DNA from: Pseudomonadota bacterium | GTDB taxonomy: Bacteria; Pseudomonadota; Gammaproteobacteria; Steroidobacterales; Steroidobacteraceae | NCBI GenBank assembly: GCA_016703895.1 | Contig: JADJBE010000001.1 | Span: 311,501 to 375,500, forward strand | DNA: 64,000 bases | Reading direction: 5' to 3' | Shown: one piece after another, positions 56,994 to 64,000 of the stretch | Layout: every line of letters starts with the position of its first letter | Position numbering within the stretch: the stretch's first letter is position 1 | Notes under the pieces: generated by a model | Seen by the model: only the letters and a program-made list of their open reading frames with translations | Databases searched by the model: none | What the model was told of the DNA's origin: nothing | Program-made: the position numbers and the translations under genes

Positions 56994-58094
56994 TCATGGC
57001 CAGTCGCGCGACGGCACCAGGTAAGAGCCGCCGGTCGACAAGGCGAGTTGCCAAAAGCGATGAGCGGCGGGGTTGTCGCCCTTCATCGGAAACAACACGA
57101 CGTCCACCGGGATGCGATTTGGCACGCGCTTGAGCGCCTCTTCGAACAGCCGTTCGCGCCCGCGAACACCAATGTATTTGTCTACCGCTGGGCTGGCAAC
57201 GCCCTGGGTGGGCAGACCATCCGTGATCAGAATGATCTGATCCGGTGCTGGCGTCATCGAGCCGATCACGCCAAACGCGTTGATAAGGCTCGTACCATCT
57301 TCCGGCACCGACTCACGGACGCCCTTGAGAACTGCGGCAATAGTCTTCGCGTCCGAGGCGGCAAGCCACTGCCCGCCTGTTTCGGCCGCCGCCGGCCAAG
57401 CACGTGTATTAAATCCATACACTTGGAATCGCCCGCTGTCAGGAAGCTGTGCAACTAACCACTCCACCGTATCGAGCGCTCGATTCCACTTGCGCGCACG
57501 ACGCCGGGCTGCCGCCGGTTCATTGCGCAACTTGATGACCTCGACGATATCATCGCTCATCATGCTGGCCGACATATCGACTAGCACCAGTATGCGCTTG
57601 CCGCGCAAATTGATACCCGTGATGTAACGGCGATCCCCTTTGCCTCGGAACGCCTTGATACGCTCGCCTTGAGGCGCCTCATCGAGAGCTGCGCCCTGCA
57701 ATCGCTGCGCACCCTCCTCAAGCTGACGAATATCTGCTTTCAACTTCTCGACGCTGGCTCGGCGTGCGAGGCTGTCCTGATCGTAGATCGATGCCTGATC
57801 GCGCCGTTGCGCCAGTTCCTCGACGATGCGCGTCGCGCGGCGCGACGCGGATACCGTCTCACTCTCGGTTTTCTCAAGTGTGTTACGCAGAACGACCAGG
57901 TTCTTGGTTCCTTGCAGAACCAGCTCTTCGAGCTTGTTCACTTCGCCAGTCAGGTCATCGACTTTGCGGATACGCTCGACGCCGCTCTGCGCGCTGATAA
58001 TGGTATAAAACAACACGACGGCACCGAAACCACAGCAAATCACGTCGAGAAACGACATGCTGAAGACCTGAGCATTGCGCTTACGGCGCGCCAT
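56994..58094 (-). CDS. Membrane-anchored VWA protein 1
   Basis: 366 residues. Basic N-terminus (MARRKRNAQ), then FSMSFLDVICCGFGAVVLFYTII: one helix with Asp17 near its start, as in ExbD and MotB. A coiled coil spans about residues 45-135. The VWA domain has an intact MIDAS: DMSAS at 173-177, Thr in EDGTSLINAF, Asp in LITDGLPTQG. By the positive-inside rule the VWA domain is periplasmic. It overlaps the Hsp70-like gene by 14 bp and lies two genes below the MotA/ExbB-like channel, its probable partner. Shares the SFLDxICCGFGA helix with VWA protein 2. Confidence 0.85.
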   Translation of the reverse strand: MARRKRNAQVFSMSFLDVICCGFGAVVLFYTIISAQSGVERIRKVDDLTGEVNKLEELVLQGTKNLVVLRNTLEKTESETVSASRRATRIVEELAQRRDQASIYDQDSLARRASVEKLKADIRQLEEGAQRLQGAALDEAPQGERIKAFRGKGDRRYITGINLRGKRILVLVDMSASMMSDDIVEVIKLRNEPAAARRRARKWNRALDTVEWLVAQLPDSGRFQVYGFNTRAWPAAAETGGQWLAASDAKTIAAVLKGVRESVPEDGTSLINAFGVIGSMTPAPDQIILITDGLPTQGVASPAVDKYIGVRGRERLFEEALKRVPNRIPVDVVLFPMKGDNPAAHRFWQLALSTGGSYLVPSRDWP

Positions 58095-59019
58095 CTTTCA
58101 CCAGTGCGACCTGCCACTCCGAATTCGATAATTTAGGCACGCGCCAGGTCGCATGCGCCGCAGGGAAGTGCCCGACCAAAGAACAAGCCACCTTCGCTAA
58201 CAATCCGTCGGGTATGCCGACCACGCGAGCGTCGATCGCTTTCGAGAGCCGAGCCATGAACCCCGGCCAGTGCAATGTTGCCTGCGGCACGACACAGAGC
58301 AGGTCTTTCGCTTCGCCTCGTGCAGCAAGCAAGGCGTCGATGATCGCCGCGTAATCGGTCGCTGCCACCTCCTCAAAGTGCTGTGAGGATAGCGTCACGG
58401 CAAACTCACTCCCCGAAGATGTAACGACGATGCGCGTCTGCCCATCGCCCGTGGCTTCCTCCAGCGCTCGCGGTAGCTGCGAAAACAATGATCGCTCGCC
58501 GCCGCGATCGTGGAGTGGGTCAAAGCGCGTTTGCTTCACCATTGCCGCCGCAATGCTCTCGACCCATCGATCGTGAAGTCTCGCCAGTGACATGCTTGCA
58601 TGCAACCAGGTCTTCTCACGGACGCATTGCTCACCACCGCGCACGCGACCGACAATGAAGTCCCGCCACCCGAGCTGCAGCATCAAGGCGACCTCGGCGT
58701 GCTGCTCGACAGCCATGGTAAGCGCCGCTGCGTCAACAAAGGCAACGTCGTCAAGCCCGGCTACCTGACAGATGCGCGCCAGTCGCGAGACGATCGGAAC
58801 ATCAAAATCACCCGGCACTGCGAACACTGCACTCGCGCCCGCCGCAGGAGCTGGCAGCAATCGCTGCCGCAGTTCATCGAGCAAATGCTGCGCTCCAAAC
58901 ACGCCCGGATCGACGGCATCTCGCTGCTTCGCTTTGAGGATCGGCTGCACTGAAATCTGCCCACCGCGGAATATTGCGAGCGAGTGGCGATCTAGATGCA
59001 GGCCGATAGCGTCGGTCAC
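58081..59019 (-). CDS. Degenerate Hsp70/actin-fold protein
   Basis: 312 residues, cytoplasmic. The order resembles the Hsp70 ATPase fold: an N-terminal IGLHLDRHSLAIF strand pair, AVFAVPGDFDVPIVSRLARICQVAGLDDVAFVDAAALTMA (as in the Hsp70 segment before the second phosphate loop), a strand pair LMLQLGWRDFIVGRV where DLGGGTxD would be, and a late GIPDGLLAKVA helix. The phosphate-binding DxGT/GGT motifs are not conserved, so nucleotide hydrolysis is doubtful. The fold call is by eye. It sits between the MotA-like and VWA genes with 5-bp and overlapping junctions. Confidence 0.55.
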   Translation of the reverse strand: MTDAIGLHLDRHSLAIFRGGQISVQPILKAKQRDAVDPGVFGAQHLLDELRQRLLPAPAAGASAVFAVPGDFDVPIVSRLARICQVAGLDDVAFVDAAALTMAVEQHAEVALMLQLGWRDFIVGRVRGGEQCVREKTWLHASMSLARLHDRWVESIAAAMVKQTRFDPLHDRGGERSLFSQLPRALEEATGDGQTRIVVTSSGSEFAVTLSSQHFEEVAATDYAAIIDALLAARGEAKDLLCVVPQATLHWPGFMARLSKAIDARVVGIPDGLLAKVACSLVGHFPAAHATWRVPKLSNSEWQVALVKDGAP

Positions 59020-59024
59020 GTCGC

Positions 59025-59823
59025 CTACCGTACCTGCATGTTGCGGATTAGCCGTTGATCAAGGTAAGTCTCGGTATCGAGCACCAGGCGCTCCTGGGAG
59101 CGCTGCAGCGCATGTAGTAAAAACATCAGCAGAATAGAGAGCAGCAATGCGATCAAGGTGGAATTGAATGCGACGCCAAGTCCCTCGGTCACGCCGGAAA
59201 TGTCGCCGCCCACGGCCTTGTGCGCCTGCGCGAGCGCATCACCGATACCTCGCACCGTGCCGATGAAGCCGATCGCCGGTATTGCCCACGCGATGTAGCG
59301 CAGCATCGACAACTCTGAATCGAGTCGCTCCGCCTCCGTTTGGCAGACATTGTGCGCCACGGTCGATACGTCCTGTACATGCCGCGTTGCACCGAAACGT
59401 CCAAGCGACGCCAACAGTGCACGTGGTACCAACAGATTGCGTTGTTCGATCGGCAAACTCTCCAGCTGCCGCGAGTACTCGCGCGTGTCCTCCGGCAAGA
59501 TTCGCATCCCATCCGGTAACTTGAGTATGTCGGCGTCGAGCGCGCGTCGCTCGACGCGCTGTTGCCGAGCCTTGTACCCAATTATGCCAATCGCCCAAAG
59601 CATCAGAATCAAAACGACTTCCTGCTCGTAGTCCTTTATCAGGACATAGAAAGAACGCTCGCTGACGAATGCCGGGTCCCCGAATTTGGGCGACACGGTC
59701 GCGCTCGAGTATCGCCTGCGCCGTGGGTCGAATGTGTAGTACATAGGCGCTATGTACCACCAGAATGGCAACGACGAGTACGAACAGCGTAAAGAAGAGT
59801 TCATTGGGCGCACGACGTGTCAT
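59025..59823 (-). pseudogene. MotA/TolQ/ExbB-family proton channel protein, single frameshift
   Basis: The start is the ATG at 59823, directly after the previous gene's TAA. First frame: MTRRAPNELFFTLFVLVVA... (helix 1), to about ILERDRV. Second frame: KFGDPAFVSERSFYVL, helix 2 (VVLILMLWAIGII), a cytoplasmic helical loop, then AIPAIGFIGTVRGIGDAL (helix 3) and GVAFNSTLIALLLSILLMFLLHAL (helix 4), the family signature. One C too many in the run at 59688-59690 explains the break; restored length is 265 residues. The family forms pentameric channels that convert proton flow into rotation or pulling through ExbD/MotB-type partners. The two VWA proteins encoded below are the likely partners. Confidence 0.85.
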
Positions 59824-60120
59824 TTAGATGTCCACCGGAAAGCTGATATTCGAATCCGCCGACAACTTGAGATCCGGCGGCAGGTCCTCCGGCAAATCGA
59901 GCGGCGGCGGTTCAACACCCGCGGGTTCCGCCGCAGCGGGCGCGGGTGCTTCGCCGCCGACAGTCGCCGCATCGGCTGACATCTCTGCGTCGGCGGGATT
60001 GTTTGCAGGTGACTGTTGAGCTGCAGCGCGCAAGGTCGCTAAGGTACTGGCCATGACGAGCAAAGCCATGAATACCGTCGCCATGATCATGCGCCAGGTG
60101 TTGCTCATCGGATAGCCCAT
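59824..60120 (-). CDS. Small single-helix protein with Pro/Ala-rich tail
   Basis: 98 residues. One hydrophobic helix or uncleaved signal (MIMATVFMALLVMASTLATL), then a disordered Ala/Pro/Asp-rich stretch and a short end PPDLKLSADSNISFPVDI. ATG with AGGAGA 8 bp upstream, overlapping the stop of the SUMF1 gene. Its stop abuts the MotA-like start. It could be a periplasmic spacer or small subunit of the complex. Confidence 0.7.
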   Translation of the reverse strand: MGYPMSNTWRMIMATVFMALLVMASTLATLRAAAQQSPANNPADAEMSADAATVGGEAPAPAAAEPAGVEPPPLDLPEDLPPDLKLSADSNISFPVDI

Positions 60121-60132
60121 TTAAACGTTCTC

Positions 60133-62559
60133 CTAGGGCGCGACATATCGCGCCACCCGAAACCCAATGGTATCGCTCGCTGCCGCCGCGCCGTCGCGCC
60201 ACGCCAACCGTAACTGAGACACGCTATTGGTCCGCCAGTTCGCGCCACGAATGACGAACATGGCCCCCTCCGCTGGCCCCAAAGGGTCAAGCACCGTCGC
60301 GCCGTCAACAAAGGACGAATAGCGGTCGTTGATCCACTCGGACACGTTTCCGGTCATGTCGTACAGACCGAGCGCATTAGCCGAAAATTGCCGTGGTTTC
60401 GCGACCGCTAGTTCGCCGTCGCGATACGATCCCAACACCACGGCCGCGATCTCGCTTGCCTCTGCGCCCGCCAGATTGGCAAACGCTGGCGGAGGCGGCA
60501 GCTTATCGCCCCATGCATAGCGCTGAAACCGATTTGCACCGACAAACCGGGCTGCGAACTCCCATTCCGCTTCCGTCGGCAGACGGTAGCCATTGCCAAC
60601 AGGCGTCTTTAGCACCCAATTCGCGCCAGATCTTTCGTAAGCCAAGAGCAAGCCCTCTTGCTCCGACAGCCAGTTACAGAACTCGACTGCGTCGTTCCAA
60701 CTTACGTTCGTCGCCGGGTAGGCTTCGAGATCGAGCGAAGTGCGAGCAACGAATCCCGAATCATGCGCGGGGCGGAACTGTCGAAACTGACCGTTGGTCA
60801 CTTCAGTGGCACCAAGATAGTAGGGTCGCTGCAGGCTCACTTGGCGCCTACCCTCATTGGGCCGCCGGCCTTGCTCACGTCGACCGCTTCCCATCTCAAA
60901 TACCCCCCCCGCCACGAGCTGCAGCGTGATGCCGCCTTTCGTGACAATACTCGGCGCTGCGTTCCCAGCAATGTCGCGTGGATCGACCAACGTATATCTG
61001 ACCGTACGATCAAGGCCAGGAGCCAGCACCAACTCGGTTGCGAAGATGTCAAAGCCATCCTTGCGCACCTCGACGCGGTGACGCGCGGCAGGCAGCTCGA
61101 GTTCGAGCGGCGCGATACCTCGCTGCTCGCCATCGACTAACACCTCAGCATCAGCAGGCTCACCTTCGACGCGCACCTTGACTAGTCGGGCCACGAGTTT
61201 GGCTGTCATGGTTGTGCTCGCGCCAGGCTCCGCAAAGACACGGCGCTGAAAACTGTCATAGCCCGCACGCGTCAACAAAATATCGTGCTCGACGCCGGGC
61301 GCCAGACTCGCCGTGAGCGGTGTCTTGCCCTGCAATGCCCCACCCACCAACACTTCCGCACCCGTCGGAATCGAGCGTATCGACACCTTGGCATCGGCCG
61401 CACCCAACTCGATCGGCCCGAGCGATGTCGTCTGACCCGCTGTCACGACAATACTGGTCTGCCAATTCCGCAAGCCCGGCGCTTCCAGTCGGACACGGCG
61501 AACACCGGCTGTCAGCTCCAATGCCGCGGGCGTCGAGCCCACTGCTTTGTCGTCGGCGAAGACACTCGCGCCGGACGGCGTGCTTGTCAGATTCAGCAAA
61601 CCGAAAGATGGTCGCATCCTGACCGCGACTGATTGCTGCTCGCCCAAACCGACCACGTCAACACGCACAACCTCATCCAGATAGCGTTCGGCACGCAGTG
61701 TCAGCGTACGCGCGCCAGACTCAATCTCGATCATGCCGGGCACCTGCCCCGCCGCTTTGCCGTCGATACTCAGGGCAGCGACAACGCCGCCGGAGTCGAT
61801 CACCACGCGCCCCGGCAACTTTGCGAGCCGCAGTTCGGCGTTCCCGGGAACACCACGCACGACCCTAACGCTGGCTTCCGCCGCACGATATCCCTTGCGC
61901 TCAGCGACTAGGAGATACTCGCCCGGAAAAAGGAAAATCGTTTTGCCAGAGTGCCATGCGAACCAGGCTCCCGGCGCACGTACATGCGCGCCATCCGGGG
62001 TTAGGGAGAGCGCGACGCGCTCAACGAGGGCGAAACCAAGCAGGGTCGTCGCTAACAACAATACCGCAGCAATCGCGGCAATCTGCCATCGCGACTTGCG
62101 TGACGGTGGTGCCACTGGCGCGACTGCAGCAGTATCCAGAACAAGCGTCGCATCGGGCACAATAGCGCTGTCGGCTGGTGTCTCCAACTCGACAGGCGCC
62201 GGCACAATTTCGGACGTCTGAACTGAAATGCGGGCAACACGGTCGTCGACCTGCTCCACCACCATCGTAACCGCTTCGCATTCGATGCTATCGCCTGAGT
62301 TGAGTGCAAGCGCGGCCTCTGCCAGCTCACCATTGACTCGCAAAGCATAGCCCGCAGCAGGATGCACTTGGAGCGTGTCCCCAGACCAGGCGATACTGCA
62401 CAGCCGCAGGCTGCCAGATAGCTTCTCTGCTACGTCCACCGCCTGCACATGGCCATCAACCGTTACTACGAGCGCATCATGCACGGTCTCCACATCGCCA
62501 TTGACGCGCACCACGATGCGCGGCGAGGACAACTCGGGTTCATCAGCGGATGTTCGCAT
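60133..62559 (-). CDS. FHA-like / PEGA-repeat / SUMF1-domain membrane protein
   Basis: 808 residues. Cytoplasmic N-terminus with an FHA-like beta segment (about 45-110), one helix near 158-185 (WQIAAIAAVLLLATTLLGFAL), and five PEGA-type repeats (about 190-540; repeats 3-5 show PSGASVF, PTGAEVLVGG, PADAEVLVDGEQRG). A C-terminal formylglycine-generating-enzyme-like domain follows (GGVFEMGSG, EVTNGQF, NVSWNDAVEFCNWLS, RLPTEAEWEFAAR, TGNVSEWIND, GFRVARY). The cysteine normally near the end (RGGSW..CRSAYR) is missing (RGANWRTNSVSQLRLAWR), so it is probably a binding rather than catalytic module. Start at ATG 62559 or the adjacent GTG. Confidence 0.85.
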   Translation of the reverse strand: MRTSADEPELSSPRIVVRVNGDVETVHDALVVTVDGHVQAVDVAEKLSGSLRLCSIAWSGDTLQVHPAAGYALRVNGELAEAALALNSGDSIECEAVTMVVEQVDDRVARISVQTSEIVPAPVELETPADSAIVPDATLVLDTAAVAPVAPPSRKSRWQIAAIAAVLLLATTLLGFALVERVALSLTPDGAHVRAPGAWFAWHSGKTIFLFPGEYLLVAERKGYRAAEASVRVVRGVPGNAELRLAKLPGRVVIDSGGVVAALSIDGKAAGQVPGMIEIESGARTLTLRAERYLDEVVRVDVVGLGEQQSVAVRMRPSFGLLNLTSTPSGASVFADDKAVGSTPAALELTAGVRRVRLEAPGLRNWQTSIVVTAGQTTSLGPIELGAADAKVSIRSIPTGAEVLVGGALQGKTPLTASLAPGVEHDILLTRAGYDSFQRRVFAEPGASTTMTAKLVARLVKVRVEGEPADAEVLVDGEQRGIAPLELELPAARHRVEVRKDGFDIFATELVLAPGLDRTVRYTLVDPRDIAGNAAPSIVTKGGITLQLVAGGVFEMGSGRREQGRRPNEGRRQVSLQRPYYLGATEVTNGQFRQFRPAHDSGFVARTSLDLEAYPATNVSWNDAVEFCNWLSEQEGLLLAYERSGANWVLKTPVGNGYRLPTEAEWEFAARFVGANRFQRYAWGDKLPPPPAFANLAGAEASEIAAVVLGSYRDGELAVAKPRQFSANALGLYDMTGNVSEWINDRYSSFVDGATVLDPLGPAEGAMFVIRGANWRTNSVSQLRLAWRDGAAAASDTIGFRVARYVAP

Positions 62560-62579
62560 CACTCGCTGCTAACAAATTT

Positions 62580-63998
62580 TCAGATGGGTTCGACACAACG
62601 AACGACGATGGTCTGCGGCTCAATACCAGGCGCGAGCGTGAATTCTCGCCGCACGTCACGATACCCCTGCCGCCGACCGATGATCGTGTATTGCCCAGGT
62701 TTAAGCTCGAGCTCACGCCGCTCAAAGGCACCGAAATATCCCACACGCTGAATCGCGACTTCAGTCGCGTTGTCCGATTCAAGTGCGAGGGTGACTGGGC
62801 GGTCGAAGTCAGGCAAGAGCATTTCCAGGCGTGAGATCTGCGAACGAATGACGGGCCCCTGATCCGACAGGCCGCGAGCCCGCTCAAGCAAAGCATCAGT
62901 TTCAGCACGCACCGCTGCGGAGGCCAGTCGTTCCGGTCGTTCGATGACGTTCTGCAGTCGCCGCGACAAATCCGCGCGCGGCAACGCTCGGGCCTTGCCT
63001 CGCTGCGCGAAGGCCAGCGAAGGATCATTGGCTAGCGCCTGTTCGTACAGTGCCAATGCCTCCGTCCAGCGCTCTTCGGCCACTAGCCGCGCGGCCGTTA
63101 CTTCGAGATTCGCATCCGCGACACCACGGGAAGTCGCAGCCACTTGTGTTAACGCCTCGCTTACCTCAGCTGCTTCTGGCCGCAACTGTTGCGCTCGCAG
63201 AAAACTCGCTCGCGCCGAATTTGCACGACCGGCCGCGAGGGCCGCAAGTCCGTCGCCCATCGCCTTCGCAAACGCCGAATCGCTCGCCTTGGTACGCAGT
63301 GCCTCGAGACCGGCTGTCGCTGCCGAGTTTTCCGCTTGCTCCTCAAGCACCCGTCGATACATACGTTCTGCCGAGACAAGGTCTCCAGCGTCTGCCGCAG
63401 CCTCGGCCTGCGCCAAAAGCGGGGCAACTTCCAACAACTTGGTCAGGTGGGCAAGGCCCGCGCTGGCCCGAGAATTCCCAGGATCAATCTTTCCCGCCGT
63501 CTCATAGGCCTGCCGCGCAATCGCAGCGTCCGCGGTTGCCAGCGCCCGATCGCCAGCTGCGAGTTGCGCCTCGAGCGCTGCTGGCGCCTCGGCCTCAATC
63601 GCCGCGATCGCCTTCCGAAGCACCGCTGTCAATTCGTTAGCCGTGCCCAGATCGTCCCGCTCGAGGGCAGCCACAAGCTCTGCGGCACTTGCCTTAGCGC
63701 GCGCGAACCCGTCGCCGCTCCAGAGCACGGCACCGCGTTGATCCAGCGCGGTGATTTGCGCGCCCAATTCGTCGCTCTCGGCGCGTCGCTCAGCCAGCTG
63801 CCTGGCCATGTCCCGGCGCTCCTCGGCCGTCGGCCCCACGGAATCCGCCACGGGGATAGCAGCAGGCGCAGGTACAGTTTGGACGGCCACACGGGGCAGC
63901 CAGACAAAAATAGCTACCACAGCAGCAGCTAGCGCGGCTGCGGCAAGCCAAACACCGGTACGCCGAACCCGTGGACGCGCGGCACCCGAGCGAAACAC
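62580..63998 (-). CDS. Membrane-anchored TPR protein with C-terminal PEGA domain (may extend past window)
   Basis: 472 residues as seen, beginning at a GTG three bases from the window edge; the true start may lie outside. One helix near residues 15-34 after a basic stretch, then a long helical TPR-like region (AIARQAYETAGKIDPGNSRASAGL, AERMYRRVLEEQAENSAATAGL, ALALYEQALANDPSLAFAQRG). The C-terminal PEGA-like domain (VGYFGAFERRELELKPGQYTIIGRRQGYRDV) resembles the PEGA repeats of the next protein. Predicted periplasmic. First visible gene of the MotA-VWA operon. Confidence 0.75.
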   Translation of the reverse strand: MFRSGAARPRVRRTGVWLAAAALAAAVVAIFVWLPRVAVQTVPAPAAIPVADSVGPTAEERRDMARQLAERRAESDELGAQITALDQRGAVLWSGDGFARAKASAAELVAALERDDLGTANELTAVLRKAIAAIEAEAPAALEAQLAAGDRALATADAAIARQAYETAGKIDPGNSRASAGLAHLTKLLEVAPLLAQAEAAADAGDLVSAERMYRRVLEEQAENSAATAGLEALRTKASDSAFAKAMGDGLAALAAGRANSARASFLRAQQLRPEAAEVSEALTQVAATSRGVADANLEVTAARLVAEERWTEALALYEQALANDPSLAFAQRGKARALPRADLSRRLQNVIERPERLASAAVRAETDALLERARGLSDQGPVIRSQISRLEMLLPDFDRPVTLALESDNATEVAIQRVGYFGAFERRELELKPGQYTIIGRRQGYRDVRREFTLAPGIEPQTIVVRCVEPI

Positions 63999-64000
63999 GT

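Noticed and set aside
59025..59823. Zorya-type defence (ZorA is MotA-like)
   Set aside because: No OmpA-like ZorB, no ZorC and no helicase/nuclease partner. The companions are VWA, PEGA and SUMF1 proteins.
1..64000. Frequent GTTAG/CTAAC words, with TTA leucine codons often followed by G
   Set aside because: A rough expectation for this base composition is of the same order as what I see, and counter-examples (TTA followed by C) occur. It is not a demonstrated motif.

Overview
The window is GC-rich DNA, densely packed with genes, and looks chromosomal. It reads as a Gammaproteobacterium: hrpB, ypfJ-type protease, ygiQ, beta-class gstA, a cyclic-di-GMP enzyme with a class I riboswitch, and a BigR/SqrR-type sulfide regulon. 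A steroidobacter/nevskia/xanthomonad-like lineage is my guess; there is no rRNA or marker gene to fix it. I see no phage, insertion sequence, plasmid or CRISPR array.

Layout. 1-8.9 kb: a broken exported alpha/beta-hydrolase, a CAU tRNA, an SPFH protein, a thioredoxin-fold lipoprotein, gstA with a frameshifted DUF1330 gene, a methyltransferase, a Tat-exported PhoX-type phosphatase and a DUF2799 lipoprotein. 9-15.9 kb: an MDR dehydrogenase and an SDR that both carry export signals, hrpB, a cytoplasmic SDR, a zinc protease and a lipoprotein. 15.9-25.7 kb: a sulfide-detoxification regulon (ArsR-family persulfide sensor, DUF2892, RND pump, SQR, TolC-like channel, persulfide dioxygenase, TauE/SafE). 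The same ATTAG-N6-CTAAT operator lies at both of its promoters.

25.7-31.4 kb: an acetate kinase-like gene, a small accessory patch with three toxin-antitoxin modules and two unknown membrane proteins, then a transaldolase. 31.4-38.3 kb: ygiQ (frameshifted), an S9 peptidase, an RNase T2 and an MHS-type transporter. 38.3-44.3 kb: a double-length, four-ATPase UvrA and a small zinc-ribbon protein. 44.3-49.3 kb: a c-di-GMP module with a GGDEF-EAL enzyme, an NlpC/P60 lipoprotein and a c-di-GMP-I riboswitch in front of a SPOR-like protein. 49.4-54.8 kb: VanZ, an NAD(P)-binding protein, DUF1475, DUF2062, a CFA-synthase-like methyltransferase and a TPR/TonB-C protein.

55.3-64 kb (to the window edge): a tight operon on the minus strand, and the best candidate for an undescribed system. 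It encodes a TPR-PEGA protein, an FHA-like/PEGA/SUMF1 membrane protein, a small Pro-rich membrane protein, a MotA/TolQ/ExbB proton channel, a degenerate Hsp70/actin-fold protein, two VWA proteins and a lipoprotein. Both VWA proteins begin with an ExbD/MotB-like helix carrying an Asp at residue 17. I read this as a possible proton-driven envelope machine with VWA domains as its periplasmic output.

Single-base indels, most in homopolymers or short GC runs, break or distort at least seven otherwise well-conserved genes. Two genes carry compensating pairs. This looks more like sequence error than gene decay, so the frameshifted entries should be read as probably intact genes until resequenced.
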